The position numbers were made by a program, and so were the translations under genes. A stretch of DNA of 64,000 bases from contig JAQFVV010000020.1 in assembly GCA_028023455.1 (NCBI GenBank), positions 10,087,092 to 10,151,091 of the forward strand, written 5' to 3'. This document shows positions 11,120-21,549 of this stretch, one piece after another. Under the pieces are notes generated by a model. The model was not told where the DNA came from. It did not search any database and saw only the letters and a program-made list of their open reading frames with translations. This stretch comes from Epiperipatus broadwayi. Its lineage: Eukaryota > Onychophora > Udeonychophora > Euonychophora > Peripatidae. Numbering within the stretch: the first letter of the stretch is position 1; each line of letters opens with the position of its first letter.

Positions 11120-12424
11120 TGTGAAATGCTAATGATTGCAGCAGACCCAGCATATCCTTTGATGACAACTTTTATTTAGGAACTTACAACTGCAGATCAC
11201 TTGGTAAGTTAAGTTACATTGCAAGGAAAAAAAACTGGCTAATATTAGATGTAACATTACTGAATTTTGTGAAGTTAGAAGAAAATATGAAGAGACAATT
11301 GATTTAAAAAGTTGGCATGTACTGCACTATAAAATGACAAACATCAGAAATACGCATGCTGTAGGATTCATTATAAAGAAATTGGAAGAACATTGTGGAG
11401 ATTGATGAAATATCAAAAAGAGTGACAAGAATAGTTTTTCAACTTAATGGTAGATACCAAAGGCAGATAATTCAGGTTAATGTCTCAACAAATTCTCATT
11501 GTGATGAAAAAGTAGAGCATTTTTATATGGATGTGGAAAAACTTTGATCAGATCAAACATTTCAAATTTATCATGGGAGACTTTAATGATAGAATTGGTA
11601 AACAAGTGAAAGATAAAAGTGTTGTGAGTAAATTTGGTTATGACGGCAGAAGTGAGAAAGGACCAAGACTTCTGGAGTTTTCAGAAAAATAAAAATTTTA
11701 TATTATGAATTCTTTCTTTGAGAGAAATGCTAAATGGAAATTGAAATGGAAGCATCCAAGTAAAGATATAACAGAATTGGATTATATTTCAACTAACAAC
11801 AAATGTGTATTTCAAGGCTGTACTGTTTTTAATACATTCAATACAGGAAATAATCATTGATTAGTGAGATGTAAAATACATGTTAATGTAAAATTAGAGA
11901 GACAAAAAATATTTAAAAAACAATAATATTCACAATTGATATTCCTAATCACCAGAAACATTCTAATGAATTAAATTAGAACTTGCAGATCATTTTCAAA
12001 TATTAACACATTTTGAATATGATTCAAATTTGAATAAAATCAATAGAAAAATAGCTGATATACTTTTAGAAACTGCAACAACAAAAAATATAGTTGATAC
12101 AAAAAAGCAGCAACTGATCAGTAAAATTTCTACCGAGATGACAATTTATGAAAAAATATATAAAAATGATCCATTAAGAAGGAGTGAATATCTAGAATTT
12201 TGTAAATAATGTGAAAAAAAGCTAATAAGAAAATATGATTGAGAATTAGCAAAGAATGTTTTAGAAAAGAATAAAAGTTTCAAAAGTGTAAAACAACGTT
12301 CTTGGTATTGATATTTAAAATAAAATGTATTTCTGAAATAAGAAAAAAAGATGAAACTATTACTAAAAAGAGAGCTAACATCATGATATGTGTAAAAGAA
12401 TTCTATCAAAAATTATATAATAAC
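11120..12424 (+). pseudogene. LINE endonuclease region, copy 2 (5' half)
   Basis: Pieces of the apurinic-endonuclease domain are readable in several frames: a CRSL block, 'CEVRRKYEE', the catalytic GDFN.RIGK block near 11,580, and a 'LDYI' block near 11,785. There are multiple internal stops. The copy breaks at about 12,424 in the linker before the reverse transcriptase. Confidence 0.8.
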
Positions 12425-13790
12425 CAGATATATCTGGCCTAAATAGGCCATGAATTTTTTTAATTGGCTGCTTTAAAAAAAATTTTTTAAGATTTAATAT
12501 AATTTAAACAAAAGATTTTAATATTATATAAATAAATGTGAGAATTTTTATTTTATTTTTAAGTTATAAACTTCATTAAACAAACATTTAAATATGTACA
12601 GGAAATATCTACAAATTAGTTTTGATTCACTTTATCCTTTACACCAAATTTATTAATTGTCCCCAAAGCACCACAGTGCAAATCTATAAGACTCTCATTA
12701 TTGAAATATTAATATCGTTTTCTTATTGTACACCCAGGCTGAAAGGCCACTGTTTTTATATTACAGTTTATTATAATAATCAATAAAGCAAGTCATACAT
12801 AACATGACATTGCTTTTATAAGCTTGTATTTACAAAAATGTAATACAGAGAGTGTACCAATAGCTCAAACAAGCTCTTAATTGATAAGTGTGGTAAGAGA
12901 AAATATTTGAAGTCTCTATCCGGAACATTCCTATCCCCAGCCCAATTGGTGAGCCATAAGCTCGAAAGCAATTGATCTGGAGATAGGAATGTTGCAGATA
13001 GAGATTTTAAATATTTTCTCTTACCGCACTTATCAATTAAGAGCTTGTTTGAGCTATTGGTACGCTCTCTGTATTACAGTTTATTAATAGTGGAATTACT
13101 TTCTAGCCAGCCTGAAAAGCTATTGTTTCAATTTCAATTATATGCTAACCAAAATTGAATGTAAATACGATACTATAGCATCTATTTTTTCCTCTCTCAC
13201 TAAATATCACATTTCAAACATGAATTTATATACTGTAATCATATTTTCTTCATAATTTAAATACAATACCTCTGCAGTTAAAAGCACATAAATGAATTTT
13301 TTAAGAGCATTTTTTATTAATGGTGAAATTACATCCTTCGCACAAAATATGGTTCATAATATAAATTCCTTTGCATAAAATGTTCTAATATAAATTATGG
13401 TTTAGTTAGATATAGTTATTTATTTATAAAAACAAATTTAAAGCTTTTTTCTTTTTTCAATTGAGAATTTGACAGTTTTATTAATTGGTTGTTTTAACAA
13501 TTTTTTTCTTGCTTTGGAGAATTATTGCTTTGAATAAAATGCTCATAAACAAATTAAATCTCTAAATTTAAATATCCTGTTATATTTGATATGTAAAGTT
13601 GACAGCTTTACAGACAACTACTAATGCTGGGAGTACTTTCTTCGCATAAAATATTCTTCGTAATTGTGAAACACAAGTTTTTTTAATTAGTTGTGAATTT
13701 GACACATCAAAGCCTTGTGGACAAATAATATTCACATGGATCATGTGTCAGCCTTATGAACAAACATACGTTCTCCAATCAAACAACAGA
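12425..13790. mobile_element. Insertion in LINE copy 2, non-coding, with palindrome P3
   Basis: The flanking LINE halves are contiguous in the full-length copy at about 43,880, so the 1.37 kb between them is a later insertion. It has no open frame of note. It contains palindrome P3 and diverged internal repeats: 'taatggtgaaattacatccttcgc' near 13,318 compares with 'taatgctgggagtactttcttcgc' near 13,622 and 'taatagtggaattactttct' near 13,086. A TA-rich sequence occurs on both sides and could be a duplication, but it is too simple to be sure. Confidence 0.65.
12841..13076. repeat. Palindrome P3 (arms about 99 bp)
   Basis: The left arm (12,841-12,939) and right arm (12,978-13,076) are reverse complements with few mismatches, bounded by 'taatacagag' and its complement. 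The 38-nt apex reads like a decayed hammerhead (TTGGTGAG, then a GAGC/GCTC hairpin, then CGAAA). Two core bases differ from consensus, so I treat it as a remnant at best. Confidence 0.85.
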
Positions 13791-15108
13791 GAAAATGATA
13801 TATATATAGATAAAGAACAAGTAAAAGTATTTCCTAAAACTACTATATCTTCTGAATTGCCTAAGATTTTAGGTGAAAAAGTGAGACATGAAATCAAATC
13901 TATGAAGAACGGAAAAGGTCCCAATAATGATGGAATTATAATCGATATCTTAAAAGAAGTAGGTGAAGAGATGGAAAAATTTTTCACAGAATTATATACC
14001 AAATGTCTAAATGATATAAATGTATCAGATGACTGAAAGAATGCAGTGTTCATATTTAAAAAAGATGATAAAGAAGATATTAGAAATTATAGACCTATCA
14101 GTCTTTTATTAGTTCTATGCAAAAATTTTATCAAGATAATTACAACTCATTTACAGAAAACTTTGGACTTTAACCAACAAAAAAAAAAGATGGATTTAAA
14201 AGTGGATTATATCCAAGTCTTGAGAGAAATTATAAAAGAATAATGAATATGAGTTGCCATTGTGCTTTCAATTTGTAAATTATGAAAAAGCATTTGATTC
14301 TACAAACCTTTCTTCAATGAGCATTAAGGTATAGGTACAAGATATTGTCATATTCTGAAGAATATTTATAAAAAATGCAACAGCAATATAGATATAAAAT
14401 TAACATTGAAAAAGGTGCAGGTCATGGTTATTCCATATCTTCCAAACTTTTTATAGTAGTTTTGCAAGAAGTATTTTGTGAATTAAAATGGGAAGCTAAG
14501 GAAGTAAAAGTAAATGGAGATTATTTAAGTCATCTAGATTTTTCAGATGGTGTAATTATTTTGAAAATAATGCTTCAGAGACTCAAGAAATATTGTGAGA
14601 GCTATCAGATGAAAGTAAAAAGGTAAGATTAAAGGTAAATAGTAAAAAGATTAAATTAATGTTCAATGAACTTTCTCAAAAGAAGAAAATAAAGATTGGT
14701 AATAATATTAAAAGAAGTAAACAATTACATATATCTTGTTCAGATTATTATTACAGATGGAAACATAATGTCTGAAATTGATCGTAGAATTAAACTCGGT
14801 TAGAGTATTTGTGGTAGAAATAACAATATTAAAAGGAAATATGTCTATGTGTTTGAAAAGGAAGGTTTTTAATAAATATGTTTTACCCATTCTTACTTAT
14901 AGATCTGAAACTTGAATATTTATCAGATGAACAATATAGACTTCAGACCACTCAACAAATTATGAAAAAGTATATGTTAGCAGCACAAAGAAGAGATCAA
15001 AAACAAAATACATGGGTGAGAGCACAATCATATGTTACTAACATTAGTGAAAGAATTAAGAGATTGAAGTGGAGTTGACTGGACAAATTGCTAGAAGAGA
15101 TGTTAATA
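13791..15108 (+). pseudogene. LINE reverse transcriptase region, copy 2
   Basis: Blocks matching reverse transcriptase motifs are readable: the 'NYRPISLL' block near 14,085, 'YEKAFDS' near 14,283, a degraded GDSISPKL block near 14,430, and 'SHLDF' near 14,530. The C-terminal 'TTQQIMKK' region follows near 14,950. In-frame stops and frameshifts make it non-functional. The remainder of the C-terminus continues after the insertion at 15,483-15,690. Confidence 0.8.
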
Positions 15109-15482
15109 TTCTTATTTTTCTCCTTTTACTTTCTTTGCATTTCTTCATATATATATATTGCTTTAACTCCCCTCATATACACTTTAATGCAAAAATGATT
15201 TCTTTATTTTTCTGACAGTTTTGACTGCCTTGTAGTCTTCATTAGAGTGATCTTAATTTCAGTTATTTTAAAAGGTAGAGGAAATTAAGATCAGTCTGAT
15301 GAAGACTGCAGGACAATCGAATCTGTCAGAAAACAGTTATTTTAAAAGGTAGAGGAAATTAAGATCGCTCTGATGAAGATTGCAGGACAGTCAAAACTGT
15401 CAGGAAAATTAAAAAATCATTTTTAAAAAATTTGCATTTAAGTGTATATGAAGGCAGTTAAAGCAATATAGAGATGTTAATA
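15109..15482. mobile_element. Palindromic insertion P4 with 13-bp target-site duplication
   Basis: The LINE sequence is interrupted here. The 13-mer AGAGATGTTAATA occurs at 15,096-15,108 and again at 15,470-15,482, so 361 bp plus one duplicate copy were added. The insertion has arms at about 15,157-15,258 and 15,357-15,470. The centre holds a 74-bp unit duplicated head to tail (15,260-15,333 and 15,334-15,407). Each unit carries a CTGATGA box, a GACTG/CAGTC-type hairpin and a degraded GAAA box. The exact duplication and the absence of a transposase suggest a short non-autonomous element. Confidence 0.8.
15288..15404 (+). ncRNA. Hammerhead-like motif, tandem dimer (family C)
   Basis: Two head-to-tail copies contain CTGATGA at 15,296-15,302 and 15,370-15,376, followed by a hairpin. 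The second copy pairs GACTG with CAGTC around loop CAGGA. Then come CGAAT (first copy) or CAAAA (second copy) and CTGTC. A third, inverted copy lies in the left arm (15,212-15,252, minus strand). An extra A follows the CTGATGA box and neither copy has an intact GAAA, so self-cleavage today is doubtful. The merged pattern fits a hammerhead core. Confidence 0.3.
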
Positions 15483-15694
15483 GATAGACATTTAAAATCT
15501 TACGCTGGATTCGGACAGATTGTAAAAGACCTAGAAACAGAAATCGCATGTGTGATGAATGGATAAAATAAAAAAGTGGGCTTGGGTGATATGAAGAAGA
15601 GAAGTTAGAGATTGGAAAAACTCAACTAAACTTGGAGAGATTATCCTGAGGTGGATCGATCATGGTTGAAAATGATGATGATGACGGTAGTGCT

Positions 15695-16870
15695 TTAATA
15701 ATTAATTAATATATAGAAACATGATTTTTAATAATAAAAAAAAAGAAATATGTTTTGAAAAACATGATACTTATGAAATAAAATTTAAAAACTTCAATAA
15801 AAAATTCTAATATATTAATTGGGAATCGATTTTAAAAAATGCAAAAGTAAAAAATTTTATAACAATGAAATTCTGAATCAATTTGTGAATAACAAACCGA
15901 TTTCAAAATCTATAAAATGAATCTGCTAATAGTTTTGCTTTCTCTTCTTTTTAATCTTAAGGAAATCTGAACTGTGATTAATGCTTAAAAATTAGACTGA
16001 AACTGCTAAACTATATATTTAAAAATGCCAATTCATCAATAAAGTTATATAAAAATAGTCAAAACTTCAAAATCACATAAATATATATACCAAGATATTC
16101 AATTTCTGCCAAATAATTTCAGTGACTTTTCGAAGAAAGTTTTAATGATTAAAAACTGTAATATATCTGACACGATAAATGGTGATCACATCTCAGATTT
16201 GCAAATGATGTAATTTTTACAATAAAAAATCAACGATTTATGACAAAATAATTATAAACTATATTTAACCAAATTTACTATCATGCAAAAACTTTAGAAA
16301 AATTTAAAATAATACTTTAAAAATTTATTTTGTCTCAGAATATTATAATCAATGAGAAAAGGATGAATAATTATAATTATTTGAATATTAAAATAACGTT
16401 GGAGTATATTTTATAAGCTTAATATTATATATATATATAAAGTGAACACTGCTTAATCATGAGATTGCCTGTTTTATTTATAGTTGTGAGTCATAGATTT
16501 AAAGAGAACGAATATTATACGGAATGCAAATAAATATAGGAAAAAATCTTAGACATAATAAAGGAAGGAAAATAAATGAATGGATTTGAGCCCAAACTAT
16601 TATTGAAATTACTATATTATAAAAATTAGTCAAAAGCTGAACTAATACCAATAGGGTTCATGAGTATTGGCTAATAAACTGATTTTCAGATGCCCCAATT
16701 AACAATAAATAACTAATAAATAGTGCCTGAATAACAGCATCACCTAATGCATTGTAGAATAGGATATTGGCCTATAAAAGAATATGTACTTTATTTCATT
16801 TTCTCTCAATTTTATTTATTTTTTACCTTAATACTTTCAGTCACTTAAACAAGAATTCATTAATTAAAAT
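15695..16870. other. AT-rich spacer
   Basis: No gene, RNA or repeat recognised in about 1.2 kb. Confidence 0.5.
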
Positions 16871-16874
16871 TCTT

Positions 16875-17265
16875 AAACAGGCAAAACTCTCCATACAGTA
16901 GTGCCACCCTGTGCCAACCAGAATAATCAATGGATGCCAGAAGGCTTGTGCATTGCCTACTCATCCAATATCCCCAGACTAGTTTCTGGCTTGTGGCTTT
17001 CATCAGTGAGGAGCCTTGGATTTGAGAGCACTGCACCTAGATCTTAGGATCTAATGCAACCCTCCAGCAGCCATCTTTTATCTCTACTTAACTACAAAAC
17101 TATGAAAACAAAATTGAAAACACAAGCCAGAAACTAGTCTGGCGATATTAGATGAGTAGGCACTAGATGTGGATTTTATGCACAAGCCTTCTGGCATCCA
17201 TTGATTACTCTGGTTGGCACAGGGTGACACTACTGCATGGAGAGTTTTGCCTGTTTAATAACAGA
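16875..17265. repeat. Palindrome P5 (arms about 120-145 bp)
   Basis: The left arm starts with 'aaacaggcaaaactctcc' at 16,875 and runs to about 16,996. The right arm, 17,120-17,265, is its reverse complement with several differences and a short insertion. The region between the arms (16,997-17,119) contains one complete hammerhead-like motif on the minus strand. The outermost part of the right arm and its flank to 17,314 recur, partly inverted, at 63,018-63,105. Confidence 0.85.
16972..17012 (-). ncRNA. Hammerhead-like motif (family B)
   Basis: On the minus strand CCTCA-CTGATGA is followed by a short GC-containing loop segment, then GAAA, then CTAGTC and TGGGG. CCTCA can pair with TGGGG (one G-U) as helix I. 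GTC is a good cleavage triplet. The helix II segment (AAGCCACAAGCCA) pairs poorly, which is the weak point of the assignment. Related motifs lie at 58,033-58,071 and about 56,150. Confidence 0.35.
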
Positions 17266-17314
17266 TGTGCTAGCATAAGAGATAGTGATCATGTGATGTT
17301 TAGTGGTTTAACTA

Positions 17315-18430
17315 AAATTCTCTTATACCATCAATAATCTCTCTGAAATAATTATAACAATAAAAATGTATGTATCTGTTTAACACATTCATATCCCTTA
17401 AATACTTACTTCCTCAATAATTGTGAGTCCAATATTTCATTTGTAGTATATAAAATATGTAAAGCCCTCAGCACTGAGAATGCCATAATAAGAACATGTT
17501 TCAGACTGAAAATCTTTAGTTATGATATAGAACAATCAATAAATGGTTTTAGAACAAGATTTGTTTAGGAATTTTATTCTGCAAATAAGTATATGAGAAT
17601 GGAATTAAAAAGAGCATGCGAAATGGCTTGGCATACAAAACCTAACTAGATCAATGTAACACATTGCCTACTTAAATGATAAAATAATTACAAATTAATA
17701 ATGGTAATAGCAAAAAAGAAAGTAGTGATAGTATTAAAAATCAAATACTTCAATTTTTTCTAAATCAAAGTATATAAAATGCACAAATTTTACTTGATGT
17801 TGATTCTTCTAGAGTTTAAACATGGAACCGTATTTGAATATATCATAAATCCCTTTTACTTCCTTATACTTTTACTTTAAACAGTTTATTGCAAACATTT
17901 ATATATATTGTGCCCATGTGTTTGTCACACATATTAAGTAGAGCTTAAAATATAGCTATTTTTTTTTAAAAATTTAAATTTATAATGGTTTATACTATTT
18001 TATATTGATTTTATAAGTAGAATAGGTTCAAACTCACTAAATAGGAAGTTTACAAAGAGATTTTAAATATTTTAAGATTATTTTAAAAGCAAAATAATAT
18101 GTCATTCAGAAGATAAAATTAAGTAATATTTATTATATTTAACTGGTACAATAATATTGTAATAGTCTAATTATAATATTAAAAATTATATAATGTATTT
18201 ACTGTGTTTTAAATAATTATTTGTTTAAGTTATTATTTAAATAGTAAATAATTAAATATTATTCATGCCTTAAAGGTGTTTGTGTTGGTATGTGAGCTTT
18301 CATGTTTGTAGACAGAAATGTTGACTTCTAGTCTTGTTAATAAAATTAGACACATTTAAATGTGGCAAATTAATATTTAAATACATATAAGGCTTTATCC
18401 TTAGTACTATGCACCTTAAGTGCTTAATTT
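17315..18430. other. AT-rich spacer
   Basis: Nothing recognised. Confidence 0.5.
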
Positions 18431-18431
18431 T

Positions 18432-18605
18432 ACTATGAGAGGGACTGCTACAAATCTTAACACAAGATTATGACTTTATAAAGATAAGAGTGGCCATCTT
18501 ATCTTAAACCTACTTTCTAATTAAATAGGCAAATCTAAAGTATTTCGATTTGAGAATGTGAAGCTAGTAAATTGAATTCTTCACTAAGTAAGTCCACTAC
18601 CTCGA
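18432..18605 (+). repeat. Dispersed repeat, copy a (pairs with 54,884-55,030)
   Basis: This segment and 54,884-55,030 share a diverged common sequence in the same orientation. Landmarks are 'caaatcttaacacaagatt', 'taaacctacttt', 'aatctaaag.att..gattt' and a final 'taagtccac/taagtcaca'. Boundaries and family are unknown. No coding potential. Confidence 0.7.
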
Positions 18606-18892
18606 TTAGAAATCAACATTCATGAAATTTTTCGATTCACAGTGAGTTAATATTTAGATCTTATAATTAGAAATTAAAGTTATTGTATTATTTAAATAAT
18701 ATTTTTTGCTTTAAAATTAATATTTTAAGTTAATAAAAATATTATTAAATTTGTTTAAATAGGGGTATTTAATATTATAGAAGTGCTAAATAATTTAATA
18801 TAATATTTAAAAACAGGAATCATAATTTTAAAAAGTATTTTGTAGATGAAATTTAATTTATATGTAAATTAGTATGTGTTAAGAAGTAGGAT

Positions 18893-18960
18893 TAACCAAT
18901 GAAATGATTATAAGTATAAATAGGGCTGTTTGATCAGTCTAGTTAGTGTGAAAATAGAGA
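18893..18960 (+). promoter_or_regulatory. Possible core promoter (CCAAT and TATA)
   Basis: A CCAAT box ('accaatgaaatg', about 18,896) lies about 17 bp upstream of a TATA box (TATAAATAG at 18,914-18,922). An initiator-like 'tcagtctagtt' follows about 15-20 bp later. The spacing suits a TATA promoter. The candidate exon at 19,120-19,277 lies downstream on the same strand. A transposon LTR is an alternative origin. Confidence 0.3.
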
Positions 18961-19119
18961 AATTAATTATCAATATTTTTTGTTTTGTTTGTCTAATCTG
19001 GTCTTGTTTAAGTTGTAATTTTTTTTATAAAATTATTATTTTTAGTTAAAAGTTTCAAATATAATTTTAAATAACTATTTTAAAATAATGTCTGACTAAA
19101 CTTAGTTATTTCCTATCAG

Positions 19120-19277
19120 CAAAATTTCATTCGAAACTTAACAAAAAACTACGATAATTTTATGGAAAACAATAGTGGTCAAAGAATCGGCAAAATGGAT
19201 CTCAAAGGCTGTAAAAATTCAAACCACAGGACCGAAAAGGATTTCACGGTTCATAAAAACTTTGTGTCAAATGCTTA
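19120..19277 (+). CDS. Candidate internal exon, unknown protein
   Basis: An acceptor-like 'atttcctatcag' ends at 19,119 and a strong donor GTATGT starts at 19,278. Between them one frame is open for all 158 bp, ending in phase 2; an in-frame stop appears only if the donor is ignored. The peptide is polar and lacks a known motif. The segment is GC-richer than its flanks. An ATG within it (19,162) would give a 38-codon small ORF if the exon is not spliced. Real exon and chance are both possible. Confidence 0.25.
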
Positions 19278-19289
19278 GTATGTATGGAG

Positions 19290-20926
19290 TGAAAGAACAT
19301 TTATCTGTAATAACTTTAACTCTAATATCTATAAACTGTTAAGCAAGTTTAATCTTGTAAGTATGAGAAGGATATTTGCTAGAAGTTATTCAAACAGTTT
19401 TATGAATTTAAAAAAATAAAAGACATAAATTAATATTAAAACCTGTATGAAAGAATAATATGAAATGTAAGTGTATTTTATTATTTATGAATGCAGAACA
19501 AAAATATTTTATTACAAGTTTATCTTTAAAAAACAATTTGAATGGACATTATATAACTGAAAGTGATGTATAGTGAGATGGAGAGAAAATGACTCTTGAA
19601 CTTTATATTTTAAAAAAAGATTTACTTATAAAGAACTGATGGATGAATTATACATTTTAAAATGATTTCCTTTGTTTAGAATAAAATGGATTGTAATATA
19701 ATTTTTGAAATTATTATTATTGTGTGATATAATATTACCTGGATGGAAAAGCAGTATAATTTTATATCAAACAAGATGTGTGCATTTTAGAAGGGAAGAA
19801 AACTTGACTTTTTAAGAAGTATTTATCTTTAATATATATATATATGTGTTTGTTTTTGAAGGAAATAAGAATGAAAGTGGTCTGTTAAAAATTTAGCATA
19901 TAAATATATCTTATTCTATAAAATGTTTAATAAATACTTACTGATGAGAAATATTAATATTGCGATGTTTTTGCTATAAAAAGTCTAGACCAGTCTGATA
20001 AAATCTACGTCCATGAAAAATATATTGTTTAATGTAAATCATATTATGGAATGTTTTTACATCGGAATATTAGTTCTCCTGATGAAATATAGAGAAAAGA
20101 GACTCAAGTAGTATATTTATTAGTACAGATGAACAGTATTTCACCTAGATTTTCCAAGATTTGACTTTATGATTCATGCAGTTTTGTTGAGCATTGACAG
20201 CGTGAGAGTTGTGGATTAAACTTTTCTTGTATTTTAGCAATGGGGAAGAATCAAAACTACTAAAAGAATGAAGTAGTTTTGAATTTTTTATTATCTTAGT
20301 TTTAGTGTTAATATTTTTATGACCATTATCTTTAAAAAATGCAAACATAATATAACAATTCATCAATTAAAAAAATATTTAATTGATATCTTCATTAGAA
20401 AAATATTTTGTTTTAAATATAGACATAATTATTCAAATAAAGAAAAAAAAATAGTTAACAGAAATCTAATTTTCTGAAAGGTAAATAAAATACTTATAGC
20501 TTATTTGATGTCAGATGATCAAGAAAAGGGGTCGCCATATATAATTCTAATAATTGTTAGAATTATAGGTAACATGTTATGTATTTTATATTACATGTTA
20601 GTAATATTTTAAAATATTTTTATTGATATTTTATTTTATTGTCATATTGCTTGAATATTAAAGTTAAATGAATGATATTTATATGATTATGAATGTATTG
20701 ATTATTTTATAAATGAAAGGTAAATGTAAGAGAATGTCTTATGAGTTATCTAAAGTTATTTTTAAGTATTTTTTAAATAGTTGAATATGCATATATTTTA
20801 CAACAAGATTGAGTTGTTAATATTGTTATGGATGGTATCTGTTAACATATGGTGATGTGAAAATACAGATCTCTAAATTATATAATGCTATAAGTTTAAT
20901 CTATGATACTGCATTCTAATTTGTAA
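19290..20926. other. AT-rich spacer
   Basis: No recognised gene or repeat. The short minus-strand frame at 20,145-20,366 has no motif or splice support. Confidence 0.5.
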
Positions 20927-21020
20927 TATATAGAGGACTTGAACTCACACTTTCACATGATCCTCCACTATCCATGCTATCTCATACTGCTGATACACTT
21001 GATCATACACATGTCAAAAA

Positions 21021-21085
21021 GATACAACAATCACCAATAAACCTATTTCATGCTAAACCAGCACTTATCAGTTGGTACAGATTAT
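21021..21085 (-). ncRNA. Hammerhead-like motif in P6 left arm (family A)
   Basis: On the minus strand ACCAA-CTGATAA is followed by the hairpin GTGCTGGTTTAGCAT, then GAAA, a short helix III segment and TTGGT, which pairs with ACCAA. The conserved G8 of the CUGANGA box is A here. That change should abolish or strongly reduce cleavage. Confidence 0.4.
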
Positions 21086-21386
21086 ACACATATATATACA
21101 ATCAAAGCTCAGCTTATATTAAGACAGCCAATCTTCAGACTTTAATGGACAGGCACCCCACAACTCTTCAGCCATCCATTTCATTGAAAATATGAAGCTG
21201 GAATGCTCAAAGCCCACATTGGTGCCAACCTTCTCATCCTACCCATGTTAACCATAAGTAACCCTGACCCTGTGTTGGCACCAATATGGGCATTGAGTGT
21301 TCCATCTTCAAATTTTCAATGAAATGGACAGCTGAAGAGTTGTGGGGTGGACTGATTTGAAGCCCAAACTTTTATTGTATATAAGT

Positions 21387-21454
21387 GATGATAATCTGGA
21401 CCAACTGATGAGTGCTGGTTTAGCACAAAATATGTATATTAGTGATTGTTTATC
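21387..21454 (+). ncRNA. Hammerhead-like motif in P6 right arm (family A)
   Basis: The CTGATGA box at 21,405-21,411 is intact and the helix II hairpin GTGCTGGTTTAGCAC can pair. The GAAA box reads AAAA, a loss of the catalytic G12. Helix I (ACCAA with TTAGT, then GATGATAATC with GATTGTTTATC) is largely kept. It is probably an inactive relative of the 39.8-kb and 46.6-kb copies. Confidence 0.45.
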
Positions 21455-21549
21455 TTTTTGATGTGTGTGTGATCAAGTGTATCAGCAGTATGAGATAGCA
21501 TGGATAGTTGAGGGTCATGTGAAAGTCTGAGTTCAAATGCTATAATATA

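Larger units (their letters stand above)
11120..15690 (+). mobile_element. Decayed RTE-type LINE, copy 2, split by two insertions
   Basis: Sequence from about 11,120 parallels the full-length element from about 42,560 onward. It starts in the endonuclease region ('gcagacccagc', then the block encoding LGTYNCRSL), passes through the endonuclease D-F-N block and resumes in the reverse transcriptase region at about 13,790. It ends with a GAT-rich tail near 15,690. The frame is broken by many stops and frameshifts. Two later insertions interrupt it: 12,425-13,790 and 15,109-15,482. The catalytic F-A-D-D box is mutated (reads F-S-D-G near 14,545). At the A-run where copy 3 is frameshifted, this copy keeps the ancestral frame. 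Confidence 0.85.
20927..21549. repeat. Palindrome P6, the longest (arms about 300 and 276 bp)
   Basis: The left arm 20,927-21,229 and right arm 21,274-21,549 are reverse complements with scattered differences. They are separated by a 44-nt loop that contains 'aaccctgaccctgt'. Each arm, read outward, carries a hammerhead-like motif, then an A-box-like 'tagcatggatagttgaggg' and a B-box-like 'gagttcaaat' about 30 nt further on. A single, non-palindromic copy of the same arm is at 39,735-39,975, and a short piece is at 51,178-51,243. Confidence 0.9.
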
